A stretch of DNA of 64,000 nucleotides, from NCBI RefSeq assembly GCF_028767125.1, contig NZ_JAKCWP010000006.1, positions 124,001 through 188,000 on the forward strand, given 5' to 3'. The first letter of the stretch is position 1, and each line of letters starts with the position of its first letter. The position numbers and the translations under genes are program-made. The notes beneath the pieces are model-generated. The model made no database searches, was not told where the DNA came from, and was given only the letters and a program-made list of their open reading frames with translations. The DNA is from Chelativorans sp. YIM 93263. Its GTDB lineage: Bacteria > Pseudomonadota > Alphaproteobacteria > Rhizobiales > Rhizobiaceae. Shown here one piece after another: positions 1 through 7,881 of the stretch.

Positions 1-81
1 GAGGCTAAACCCGCCGCGCCCTTCCTCGTTGACGGAAGACGTGTCGTCCTGGTGCCGCACAACCGAACCTTTCAGTACCAG

Positions 82-99
82 CCCGCAACGCGTTGCGGG
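82..99. repeat. Perfect 18-bp palindrome downstream of chrA
   Basis: Two 9-base arms (cccgcaacg / cgttgcggg) abut with no spacer. It lies about 80 bp beyond the chrA stop. The rest of positions 1-180 shows no convincing gene. It could be a weak transcription stop or a protein site; there is no T-tract. Confidence 0.35.
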
Positions 100-180
100 A
101 CGCTGGGAACTATTTCGTACTCGAAACAGTCTCGGGCGTGTTCAGGTTCCGGGATTCGCGCGACGGCGAATTTTGTCGGC

Positions 181-1407
181 TCAGGTCAGCCCGATCAGCA
201 CTCCCCCGGTGGCGGCGACTATGACCACGACCCACGGCGGGCATTTCCAGGCTGCGAGCAGGACGAAACAGGTCAGCGCCAACGCAAATTCATATGGACC
301 GATGATCGCGCTCGTCCAGACCGGCTGATAGAGCGCCGCGCCAAGAATGCCGACGACCGCGGCATTGGCGCCGCGCATGAACGCCTGCGCCGCCGGCCGG
401 GCGCGAAAGGCATCCCAGAACGGGATAACGCCGATAAGCAGCAGAAAGCCCGGCAGGAAAATGGCCACGAGCGCGGTAGCAGCACCGGCCAAGCCGTTAG
501 GCTGCGGCCCGAGCACCGTACCGAGATAGGCCGCGAAGGTGAACAGCGGGCCGGGAATGGCCTGTGCTGCGCCATACCCCGCAAGAAATTCATCCGCCGA
601 AACCCACCCCGAACGGACCACTTCGGCCTCCAGAAGCGGTAGCACGACGTGCCCACCACCAAAAACGAGCGCCCCCGTGCGATAAAAAGCATCGAAGACG
701 GCAACCCACTGAAGCGAGAGCGCTCCAGCGACTAACGGCAGGCCGACGAGCAACAGGAAGAACGCCGCGAGCGCGAGCGCGCCCACGGTGTGCGAGACCG
801 GAAAGCTGACATGCCCGCTCACAGCCTCCCCCTGGGATCGGCACAACCACAGGCCGGCCAGCCCGCCAATGAAGATCGCTGCGACCTGCCCGACCGCGCT
901 CGCGGTAAGAACAACGATCAGCACCGCCGAGAGCGCAATGCTGGCGCGCTGCCGGTCGGGGGTGAGATTCCTCGCCATGCCCCACACGGCCTGTGCGATG
1001 ATGGCCACGGCGACCACCTTCAACCCGTGAATGATGCCGGAGCCGACCGGCCCTTCCAGCATGTGCGCCCCATAGGCGAACAGCACGAGCAGGATTGCCG
1101 AAGGCAAGGTGAAGGCCGTCCAGGCCGCCGCTGCACCGAGCGAACCGCCGCGCAGTAGCCCCAGCGCAAACCCAACCTGGCTCGACGCCGGCCCCGGTAG
1201 AAACTGGCTGAGCGCAACCAGATCCGCATAGCCTTTCTCATCGATCCAGCGCCGACGGACCACCAGCTCGTCACGGAAATAGCCGAGATGGGCGATGGGG
1301 CCGCCGAAGGAGGTCAGCCCCAGCTTCAGGAAAGCGGAAAAGACTTCTCCGGCACGCCCCCTCCGATCGTCATCGCCGGCTGCCGCCTTGATCACCGAGT
1401 CATTCAT
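181..1407 (-). CDS. chrA: ChrA-family chromate/anion transporter
   Basis: A 408-residue polytopic membrane protein of the CHR family, which exports chromate by proton antiport. The N-terminal half carries the signature LGLTSFGGPIAHLGYF (about residues 29-44), and FLPGPASSQVGFALG follows at about 69-83. The second half repeats the pattern (ALVFGGGHVVLPLLE, GYGAAQAIPGPLFTFAAYLG), so this is the long two-domain form typical of Proteobacteria. The start lies 3 bp beyond the acr3 stop, so it is the last gene of an arsR-arsC-acr3-chrA operon and is probably expressed under arsenic control. ChrA homologues also occur without chromate resistance, so the substrate is inferred. Confidence 0.9.
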   Translation of the reverse strand: MNDSVIKAAAGDDDRRGRAGEVFSAFLKLGLTSFGGPIAHLGYFRDELVVRRRWIDEKGYADLVALSQFLPGPASSQVGFALGLLRGGSLGAAAAWTAFTLPSAILLVLFAYGAHMLEGPVGSGIIHGLKVVAVAIIAQAVWGMARNLTPDRQRASIALSAVLIVVLTASAVGQVAAIFIGGLAGLWLCRSQGEAVSGHVSFPVSHTVGALALAAFFLLLVGLPLVAGALSLQWVAVFDAFYRTGALVFGGGHVVLPLLEAEVVRSGWVSADEFLAGYGAAQAIPGPLFTFAAYLGTVLGPQPNGLAGAATALVAIFLPGFLLLIGVIPFWDAFRARPAAQAFMRGANAAVVGILGAALYQPVWTSAIIGPYEFALALTCFVLLAAWKCPPWVVVIVAATGGVLIGLT

Positions 1408-1410
1408 CCG

Positions 1411-2493
1411 TCAGTGCCTGGTCCGCAAAGTGCCTTCATACCAGCCTTGGCTGCGATTGACGATCCAGACGAGTGAAAGCATCACCGGCACTTCGACCAG
1501 CACACCCACCACGGTGGCAAGTGCGGCGCCCGAGTTCAGCCCGAACAGCACGATGGCCGCGGCGACCGCGAGTTCAAAGAAATTGGACGCGCCGATCAAC
1601 GCCGATGGACCCGCCACGCAATGCTGCTCGCCGGTCACCCGGTTGAGCAGATAGGCGACCCCGAAGGTGAAATAGACCTGGATGAGGATCGGTACGGCCA
1701 GAAGTGCGATCACCAGCGGCTGGGCGATGATCTGCTCACCCTGGAAGCCGAAGAGAAGCACGAGCGTCGCCAGCAGAGCGATGAGCGACACGGGCTGGAT
1801 CCGGTCCAGAAAGGCGTCGAGCGAAGCCTGCCCACCTGTTTCCAATAGCCTGCGGCGCAGGAACTGGGCCACAATCACCGGCAGGACGATGTAAAGCACC
1901 ACCGACAGAAAAAGCGTCTCCCACGGAACCGTTATGGCCGAAAGACCGAGAAGCAGCCCGACGATCGGCGCAAAGGCGAAGATCATGATCGTGTCGTTGA
2001 GCGCGACCTGGGAGAGCGTGAAATTCGGCTCGCCGCGCGTGAGGTTCGACCAGACAAAGACCATCGCCGTACAGGGCGCTGCCCCAAGAAGGATGAGCCC
2101 GGCGATATAGGACTCGATCTGACCTGCCGGCAGGAGCGGGCGGAAAAGCCAGCCAATGAAAAGCCATCCCAGAAGTGCCATGGAAAAGGGTTTGATGGCC
2201 CAGTTGACCAGCAGCGTCACACTGATGCCGCGCCAATGCGCACCGACTTGCGCGAGAGAGGCGAAATCCACCTTGAGCAGCATCGGCACGATCATCATCC
2301 AGATCAGCACCGCCACGGGCAGATTGACCTGCGCGACCTCCGCAGCGGCTATCACCCCGAAGAGACCGGGCAGAGCATGACCGAGTGCGATACCGGCCAC
2401 AATGCACAACGCCACCCAGAGGGTGAGATATTTTTCAAAAAAGCTGATCCCAGCCGGAGCCGCTTCCGCGGTCTCCATGGTTCGGTCGGTCAT
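1411..2493 (-). CDS. acr3: Arsenite efflux permease, ACR3 family
   Basis: A 360-residue membrane protein with about ten hydrophobic segments, matching the ACR3 (bile/arsenite/riboflavin transporter) superfamily rather than ArsB. The segment GAAPCTAMVFVWSNL holds the conserved cysteine typical of ACR3 arsenite permeases. It would expel As(III) made by the upstream ArsC. It begins 21 bp after arsC and is followed at 3 bp by chrA. Length is normal for the family (about 350). Confidence 0.92.
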   Translation of the reverse strand: MTDRTMETAEAAPAGISFFEKYLTLWVALCIVAGIALGHALPGLFGVIAAAEVAQVNLPVAVLIWMMIVPMLLKVDFASLAQVGAHWRGISVTLLVNWAIKPFSMALLGWLFIGWLFRPLLPAGQIESYIAGLILLGAAPCTAMVFVWSNLTRGEPNFTLSQVALNDTIMIFAFAPIVGLLLGLSAITVPWETLFLSVVLYIVLPVIVAQFLRRRLLETGGQASLDAFLDRIQPVSLIALLATLVLLFGFQGEQIIAQPLVIALLAVPILIQVYFTFGVAYLLNRVTGEQHCVAGPSALIGASNFFELAVAAAIVLFGLNSGAALATVVGVLVEVPVMLSLVWIVNRSQGWYEGTLRTRH

Positions 2494-2514
2494 GACGGTT
2501 CCTGTTCTTTCGGC

Positions 2515-3024
2515 TCAGCCGGCCTTCGGCATGCTGCGACCGATCTCCTGCAGCCGCCGCTGCAGCGGCAGATTGTCGAGGGATCCGAGCGGCAGATTGG
2601 TGAAGATGGCGATGCGATTGTTAAGCATGCGATAGGCGTCGGCGAATGCAAAGTGCTTCTCCGCTTCCGTGCCCTCCGCCGCCGCGGGATCGGGAATGCC
2701 CCAATGCGCCGTCATCGGGTGGCCCGGCCAGACAGGGCAGGACTCGGCGGCCGCGCTGTCGCAGACGGTAAAGACAAAATCCATCTTCGGCGCATCAGCC
2801 CCGGCAAACTCCTCCCAGCTCTTCGAGCGGGCGAAAGAGGTGTCGTGGTTGAGCGAACGTAGGAGCTCCAGCGCATAGGGATGCACCTCGCCCTTCGGCT
2901 GCGAGCCGGCCGAGTAGGCCTTGAACCGCCCCGCCCCCAATTGGTTGAGAATGGCTTCGGCCAGAATGGAACGCGCCGAGTTGCCGGTGCACAGAAACAG
3001 CACGTTGTAGGATTTCACGCTCAT
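2515..3024 (-). CDS. arsC: Arsenate reductase, low-MW phosphatase type
   Basis: A 169-residue cytoplasmic enzyme that reduces As(V) to As(III). It has the CX5R phosphatase loop CTGNSAR at residues 12-18 and later cysteines at 88 (VFTVCDS) and 96 (ESCPVWPG), the three-cysteine arrangement of thioredoxin-coupled ArsC. The reading frame is open far upstream, but similarity starts at MSVKSYNVLFLC, which leaves an 11-bp gap to arsR; the 5' extension overlaps arsR and is not credible. The pairing with ACR3 is the usual two-step arsenic detoxification. Confidence 0.93.
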   Translation of the reverse strand: MSVKSYNVLFLCTGNSARSILAEAILNQLGAGRFKAYSAGSQPKGEVHPYALELLRSLNHDTSFARSKSWEEFAGADAPKMDFVFTVCDSAAAESCPVWPGHPMTAHWGIPDPAAAEGTEAEKHFAFADAYRMLNNRIAIFTNLPLGSLDNLPLQRRLQEIGRSMPKAG

Positions 3025-3035
3025 GGGATGTCCCT

Positions 3036-3368
3036 CTAGCACTCGCAGGTCACGGCCTCGATAACAGGCCGGCAAAGCTCCGGCGCGCCGTTGCAGCAAT
3101 CCTCCATGAGATAGGCAAGCAAGTCGCGGAACCCGGTCATGTCGGCGAAATAGCGGATAACGCGGCCCTCCCGCTCGGCGCGAACCAGTCCGGCATGGGT
3201 GAGGATCTTGAGATGGGTCGATACGGTGTTTTGCACTGCCCCCAAACGCGCGACGATCTCGCCGGCCGGCAGCCCCTCTGAGCCCGCCCTCACCAAAAGC
3301 CGGAAAATGTCGAGCCGGGTTTCCTGACCGAGCGCAGCCAGCGCGGCGAGAGCGGGTGTCTTTTCCAT
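3036..3368 (-). CDS. arsR: ArsR-family As(III)-responsive repressor
   Basis: A 110-residue winged-helix repressor and first gene of the ars-chr operon. The helix-turn-helix spans about residues 35-62 (AGEIVARLG...VSTHLKILTHAG). It lacks the ELCVCDL metal site of plasmid R773 ArsR. Instead, cysteines cluster at the C terminus (Cys91, Cys92, Cys99, Cys108, Cys110), resembling the ArsR subclass in which a Cys-Cys pair and a nearby Cys bind arsenite. It probably represses its own operon. No strong ribosome-binding site is visible before this ATG. Confidence 0.9.
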   Translation of the reverse strand: MEKTPALAALAALGQETRLDIFRLLVRAGSEGLPAGEIVARLGAVQNTVSTHLKILTHAGLVRAEREGRVIRYFADMTGFRDLLAYLMEDCCNGAPELCRPVIEAVTCEC

Positions 3369-3378
3369 ATATCGTCAA

Positions 3379-3397
3379 ATCCCGATGTAACGGGTAT
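3379..3397 (-). promoter_or_regulatory. Candidate ArsR operator
   Basis: Just upstream of arsR an imperfect inverted repeat reads cccg-N6-cggg within an AT-richer stretch. Its position between a plausible -10 region and the start codon fits an ArsR operator, but the symmetry is short. Confidence 0.3.
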
Positions 3398-3735
3398 CTA
3401 GCATTAGGGCACAAACCTGTAAAGGGCGGGGGCTGCGAAGATCGAGGCCATGTCACGTCAACGAGCGGACAGGCATTTGCGGGATAGAACGGAGGTACGA
3501 GCACCCCCCTCTGTCAGCCACAAGCGCCATCGTAACGCCGCAGGACCTGCTCGAAGGCGCAAGGCCGATCTCAAGATGGTTTTGTTTGTTTCTTCTGACC
3601 CCATGGTTAAAGGGCCAACAGGCCGATGCCCGAGAGAAGCGCGAGCCCGCAGGGGTACCCCGAAGGGACACTGACAGAACTTTGCCAGAAAGTGCTTACC
3701 TTATCGGCTAAATAGAGAGGCAGCTAAAATACGGC
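3398..3735. other. Intergenic, no credible gene
   Basis: About 340 bp between the ars operon and the next small gene. The part nearest arsR must hold the ars promoter. Short open frames here show no domain, signal peptide or convincing ribosome-binding site. No RNA gene or repeat was recognised. Confidence 0.4.
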
Positions 3736-3993
3736 TTACTCCTGAGTAGAATTTTCGACCGTATCTGCTTCGATCACAACCCCGCCATTCTCCTTGGAAA
3801 TGGAAGCGCTATCTAATTTGATAGTTGTTTCTCCATCGACGATGACAACATTGCCGGAAGCGCGCATCACGTCGTTGGTATCAACTTCAATGGAATCAGC
3901 ACTCACTTGCAGGTCGCCGAAATTATTGCTGGCAGCGATCGCTATGCTGTTTGCGGAGAGCAGGACAATGGCAACGCTTGCAAATCTAATCAT
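3736..3993 (-). CDS. Small periplasmic OstA/LptA-like protein
   Basis: An 85-residue protein with a clear Sec signal peptide (MIRFASVAIVLLSANSIAIAAS, cleavage near residue 21). The mature part, VSADSIEVDTNDVMRASGNV followed by VIVDGETTIKLDSASISKEN, follows the pattern of the LptA/OstA beta-jellyroll (adsieyd...a.GnV.i..g...l.ad). It covers only two or three strands, far shorter than LptA (about 160-200 residues). The ATG at 3993 is preferred because AGGAG sits 8 nt before it; an in-frame GTG at 4002 overlaps that site. It is isolated, with AT content higher than its neighbours. A lipid-binding role is inferred only from this fold signature. Confidence 0.65.
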   Translation of the reverse strand: MIRFASVAIVLLSANSIAIAASNNFGDLQVSADSIEVDTNDVMRASGNVVIVDGETTIKLDSASISKENGGVVIEADTVENSTQE

Positions 3994-4375
3994 GACGATC
4001 ACTCCTAAGACTCTGATACTATATTCATTGACTTTAAGCTCTAAGATGAGCCTGATCGTACATCAACCAAATACTGGATGCCACACATTCAGACTCTTTG
4101 CAAGGCGCCTGGACTCGACCTCCATGGCTCTAAGCTTGGGCTAACAAGGGTTTCAGGGGGTGTGTCACGCGATCGGCTACCGATCCTCGCCATGGCGCGG
4201 GTAGAGGCAGGCGCGGCAGCCGATCCCCTAACCGTCTATCTAACCGTCTATCGCGAAGCGGTTACCGACGGCGAATGGCCGAGACCCGCCCCGCCGCATC
4301 CAGCAGCGGCGGCGGGATCGTCTGAAATGCTGGCGGCGGGGCGGCGGCAAGCCGCCCTCGCCTTTCAAACCGGGC
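3994..4375. other. Intergenic, no credible gene
   Basis: About 380 bp between the small OstA-like gene and the 3' end of the TonB receptor. A plus-strand frame of 110 codons runs into the receptor gene antisense, has no recognisable domain and is judged spurious. The only structure seen is the 12-bp tandem duplication listed separately and GC-rich hairpin-forming sequence just after the receptor stop, without a T-tract. Confidence 0.4.
4228..4251. repeat. Tandem duplication of a 12-mer
   Basis: The 12-mer ctaaccgtctat occurs twice, perfectly and adjacently, in non-coding sequence. It is probably a replication slip. Confidence 0.5.
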
Positions 4376-6409
4376 TCAGCCGCCGAAGCGAAGCGTGGCA
4401 CCGACCTTGAAGCTTACGCCCGGCTGATAGATGGCGCCGCCTGCCGTATCGGCTACAGGGTGAATGTACTCTTCGTCAAAGACATTATCGACGCGGAAAT
4501 CGAGCCGGAGATCTTCGGTCGGCTTGTAGTTCGCATAGAGGTTCACGAGCGTATAGTCCTCCGCAAACTCCGATCCCTTCGGCGCCTTGTTATACTGAAC
4601 TTCACCGCCGAGCGTCAGCCGCTTTTGCAGGAAGCGCATTCCGAAATCGGCGGTGACGCTGGTCGGCGGAATGGTTGCAAGTTCCGAACGGGTTCCGTCC
4701 TGTTCAACCTCATGGCCGTCAATGACCGACAGGCTCAGGCCGCCATAATATTGGTTGGCATCATAATAGGATTCCAGTTCGAAACCGCGGATCTCGGCGG
4801 CCAGGACATTCTGGTACTGAACGCAGAATCCCATAGGCGAGAATGAGCATTGCGTGCCCGGTATCACCGGCAGGGAAGTCGTCGTTATGAAGTTATCCAC
4901 GTCGTTGTGGAAGTAGGCTGCCTTCAACCGCAATGCGTCGCCGGGCCGGGCAATGTCCTCCATGGTGTAGTTGATCCCCGCTTCCCAGGTCTTGCCGGTC
5001 TCAGGCTTCAGGCCCGGATTGGGCAGGAACGGAAAGGGCGGAATCGTATGCATTCCGCTGATAAATGCCTCTGCCGTCGTCGGCGCGCGATATCCTTCCG
5101 CATACGATCCGTAGACCTGCAACCCGGCAAGCGCACCTTTATCGAAAGGCGATACACCCACGCTGATGCGCGGCGACAAGCGATCGTCGGAGCTTTTCTC
5201 CGACGATTCCAGTTCGTAAGAATCGTATCGCAGTCCCGCGACCACCTCTAGCCAGTCATAGGTCAGCCTGTCCTGGACATAAGCGCCCCAGACCGTCCGC
5301 TTACCCGACGGGTTGAAGAGGTCACCGCCGCCTGAAGGCGTGCGCGATTCGAAATCGTCGTAAACCCAGTCGCCGCCGACCGTAAGCTCGTGCTGGATCA
5401 AACCCGTATCAAAATAGGAGCTATTCCAGACATCGAGGCTCGATGTGCGAAGGTCGTAGTTGGTGGCATCGCCCGACTCGGTTTCCGTTAGATCGATCGT
5501 ATTAGTCGCTCCCTTCACATTGAGGTTGAGCCACTTCTCCTCTTCGTCAGAAAGAGTGAACTCTCCAGTGAAGGTGTTGTCTTTGATCTCACTGTCGCTC
5601 GTGGGAGATGTGGACCACTCATTCCGGGAACCCGTCCAGCCCAGCGTCACTTCGCTCAACTCAGTGGGGTTGAATGTACCTTTGACATGTCCGCTCAGGA
5701 CATCGAAGCTGGAGTGCTCGACCGTATTGCCTGCACCGTCCTTGTAACTGCCGTAGTCCCGCCAGACGACATTGCCGAGAACGGCAGCATAGTCGGTGAA
5801 GCGGTAGGCGCCCGTCGCGCTCGTCGTCCAGCCGGAGCCGTTCGACTCGTAGCGCGCTGTAGTCGAAAGCGCATAGGTTTCGTCGTCACGAAGGAAATCG
5901 TTCGGATCTTTCGTATCGAAATAGACCACGCCGCCGATCGCGCCTGAGCCGAACGTGTTGGCGCTCGGCCCGCGCTGGACGTCAACCTCCTCGACTAGCG
6001 CCGGGTCGAGCCAGAACATTCTCGACGCGCCGTGCCCGCTCTTATGAAAGTTCTGGCGCGCGCCATCGATGATGACGGAGACACGGCCGGAGTCCTGGAG
6101 CCCGCGAATGTTCACATTGGTCACTGACGGATGCCCGTCCGAATAAATGCTGACGCCCGGCGTGCCGAACAGCATCTCGCTGGGTGTTGTCGCCATGCGC
6201 CGTTCGAGCTGCTCCTCGTCTACACGGCTGACGGAAGCCAGAGATTCCATCGGTGTCTCGCCCGTGCGGCTGAGAACCGTGATCCTGTCCAGAAGCGTTG
6301 TAGCCGCCCCCGGATCGACCTCTAGCTCCTGAGCCAGCGCCCCGTGAGGAACAATGAACACCGGAACCGCCGCTCCGTAAAGCAGCGCTCTTATACGAGA
6401 TCCCTTCAT
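4376..6409 (-). CDS. hmuR: TonB-dependent haem/haemoglobin receptor
   Basis: A 677-residue outer-membrane receptor. Residues 1-26 form a signal peptide (cleavage near GALAQE). The N-terminal plug follows (SEMLFGTPGVSIYSDG, NIRGLQDSGRVSVIIDGARQ, QRGPSANTFGSGAIGGVV) and then the 22-strand barrel, ending in VGATLRFGG with an aromatic-rich last strand. The barrel carries the haem-receptor signature YRAP...NPGL (FRAP/NPNL box) with a histidine between them (ISGMHTI), the usual axial haem ligand. It is transcribed away from hmuP-S-T-U-V across a shared control region with two RirA-type boxes, so it supplies haem to that importer when iron is scarce. Confidence 0.93.
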   Translation of the reverse strand: MKGSRIRALLYGAAVPVFIVPHGALAQELEVDPGAATTLLDRITVLSRTGETPMESLASVSRVDEEQLERRMATTPSEMLFGTPGVSIYSDGHPSVTNVNIRGLQDSGRVSVIIDGARQNFHKSGHGASRMFWLDPALVEEVDVQRGPSANTFGSGAIGGVVYFDTKDPNDFLRDDETYALSTTARYESNGSGWTTSATGAYRFTDYAAVLGNVVWRDYGSYKDGAGNTVEHSSFDVLSGHVKGTFNPTELSEVTLGWTGSRNEWSTSPTSDSEIKDNTFTGEFTLSDEEEKWLNLNVKGATNTIDLTETESGDATNYDLRTSSLDVWNSSYFDTGLIQHELTVGGDWVYDDFESRTPSGGGDLFNPSGKRTVWGAYVQDRLTYDWLEVVAGLRYDSYELESSEKSSDDRLSPRISVGVSPFDKGALAGLQVYGSYAEGYRAPTTAEAFISGMHTIPPFPFLPNPGLKPETGKTWEAGINYTMEDIARPGDALRLKAAYFHNDVDNFITTTSLPVIPGTQCSFSPMGFCVQYQNVLAAEIRGFELESYYDANQYYGGLSLSVIDGHEVEQDGTRSELATIPPTSVTADFGMRFLQKRLTLGGEVQYNKAPKGSEFAEDYTLVNLYANYKPTEDLRLDFRVDNVFDEEYIHPVADTAGGAIYQPGVSFKVGATLRFGG

Positions 6410-6478
6410 GCAAAACCCCTGTTGCTGGTGATGTTTGCTGGCTGGCTCTCGTGGCTCGCTGGCGTTGCCCTGCCGGGC

Positions 6479-6500
6479 TGAATGTTGACTTTGTTTATCA
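6479..6500. promoter_or_regulatory. RirA-type iron-responsive (IRO) box 1
   Basis: The sequence fits TGA-N9-X-N6-TCA exactly, the IRO motif recognised by the rhizobial iron regulator RirA. It sits between the divergent haem receptor gene and hmuP. Confidence 0.6.
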
Positions 6501-6510
6501 AGTATTGCGC

Positions 6511-6532
6511 TGACTATTTAAGTTGATTATCA
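6511..6532. promoter_or_regulatory. RirA-type iron-responsive (IRO) box 2
   Basis: A second exact TGA-N9-X-N6-TCA match, 32 bp (about three helical turns) from box 1. On the minus strand a TTGACA -35-like hexamer (6534-6539) lies just upstream of it, so it would cover the receptor promoter. Confidence 0.6.
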
Positions 6533-6607
6533 ATGTCAAGAAATCAGAACGCGACTTCGCCCAGCCAGCCCTTGCCAGCCAGGCGCGTCAAATGAGGGCA
6601 AGGAAAC

Positions 6608-6805
6608 GTGAACACTGAGATTCCTCTGGACCACACTCCAGCCCCGGGGAGGGGCGAAGACGAAAGTCTGCGCAGGAGGACGGGACCACGCACCGTGACC
6701 AGCGAGGAGCTGTTTCGCGGCGCCACTGAACTCACCATCGAACATGCCGGCTCGCTCTATCGATTGAAGATTACGCGTCAAGGCAAGCTGATTTTGAATA
6801 AGTGA
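6608..6805 (+). CDS. hmuP: HemP/HmuP haemin uptake protein
   Basis: A 65-residue protein of the HemP family. The conserved C-terminal half reads VTSEELFRGATELTIEHAGS followed by LYRLKITRQGKLILNK, the family signature. In rhizobia HmuP is the first gene of the haem operon and has been reported as a co-activator of haem-uptake genes. Translation probably starts at GTG 6608. It lies 7 bp before hmuS and about 75 bp after the second RirA-type box. Confidence 0.88.
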   Translation: MNTEIPLDHTPAPGRGEDESLRRRTGPRTVTSEELFRGATELTIEHAGSLYRLKITRQGKLILNK

Positions 6806-6812
6806 GGGCGAA

Positions 6813-7871
6813 ATGACAGGCGAAATGGCAGTGAGTCCGGAGGGAATCCGGAAGAAGCGTGCCGATAATCCGAAGATGCGCGAGCGCGACCTCGCCCGCA
6901 CGCTGGGTATCTCCGAGGCCGAGCTGATAGCGGCGCATTGCGGCGTCAGTGCGACCCGCATAGAACCGCGCGTACCGGAGTTCCTGAACGGCATGGAAGC
7001 CGTAGGCAGCGTCATGGCGCTGACGCGCAACGAAAGTGCGGTGCATGAGAAAATCGGTGTCTACGAGAACGCGTCGGCTTCCGAGAGAAACGCGATCGTT
7101 CTGGGCAAAGACATCGATCTCAGGATCTTTCCCAAGCAGTGGGCGCATGCCTTCGCCGTGGAGAAACGCGTTGAGGACACCACGCGCCATAGCCTGCAAT
7201 TCTTCGACGAGGCGGGCGACGCCGTCCACAAGGTGCATCTGCGCCCCGAATCGAACTTTGAAGCCTATCGCGCACTGGTCGACAAGCTGATTTCGCCTAA
7301 CCAGGAGCCGGGGATCACAGTCCAGCCGATTTCGACTGACGGCAAGGCTGAAGAGGCCGATGGTTCGGTTTCGGAGGTGCTGCGCGAGCGCTGGAGCAAG
7401 ATGCAGGATGTGCACCAGTTTGTCGGCATTCTGCGCACGCTCAATCTCACGCGCCGCCAGGCGGTGCACTTGGTCGGGGAGGAATTCGCCTGGCCGCTCG
7501 ATGGTGTTTCGGTACCGGTCATGTTCGAGCGGGCAGCCGAGCAGGAAACGCCCATCATGTGCTTCGTCGGCAACCGCGGCTGCATTCAGATTCATTCCGG
7601 ACCGGTGGCGAACGTGAAGCCTCTGGGGCCATGGCTGAATGTGATGGATCCGACCTTCCATCTCCATCTGAGGCTGGACCATCTGATGGAGCTATGGGCC
7701 GTGCGCAAACCTGTGAAGGAAGGCCATGTGACTTCGCTGGAGGCCTACGACGCAAACGGTCGCATGGTTATCCAGTTCTTCGGCAAGCGGCACGAGGGCC
7801 AGGACGAGCTGGCGGACTGGCGCACGCTCATGGAGGACCTGCCCCGTATCGCGCGCAGTTCAGCCGCCTAG
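6813..7871 (+). CDS. hmuS: HmuS haemin-degrading/chaperone protein
   Basis: A 352-residue cytoplasmic protein of the HemS/ChuX family with two tandem structural repeats (about residues 25-185 and 200-345), the normal length. The start motif GIRKKRADNPKMRERDLART and the C-terminal HLHLRLDHLMELWAVRKPV with SLEAYDANGRMVIQFFGKR are typical. It receives haem from the HmuUV importer and passes it on or degrades it to release iron. It is preceded by GAGGGCGAA before the ATG and spaced 10 bp from hmuT. Confidence 0.93.
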   Translation: MTGEMAVSPEGIRKKRADNPKMRERDLARTLGISEAELIAAHCGVSATRIEPRVPEFLNGMEAVGSVMALTRNESAVHEKIGVYENASASERNAIVLGKDIDLRIFPKQWAHAFAVEKRVEDTTRHSLQFFDEAGDAVHKVHLRPESNFEAYRALVDKLISPNQEPGITVQPISTDGKAEEADGSVSEVLRERWSKMQDVHQFVGILRTLNLTRRQAVHLVGEEFAWPLDGVSVPVMFERAAEQETPIMCFVGNRGCIQIHSGPVANVKPLGPWLNVMDPTFHLHLRLDHLMELWAVRKPVKEGHVTSLEAYDANGRMVIQFFGKRHEGQDELADWRTLMEDLPRIARSSAA

Positions 7872-7881
7872 GAGTAGTGAA

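Noticed and set aside
3453-3671. A 72-codon minus-strand frame upstream of arsR, considered as a transposase remnant
   Set aside because: No transposase motif or terminal inverted repeat could be identified.
4078-4410. A 110-codon plus-strand frame between the OstA-like gene and the TonB receptor
   Set aside because: No domain, low-complexity Pro/Ala stretch, overlaps the receptor antisense and includes a 12-bp tandem duplication.
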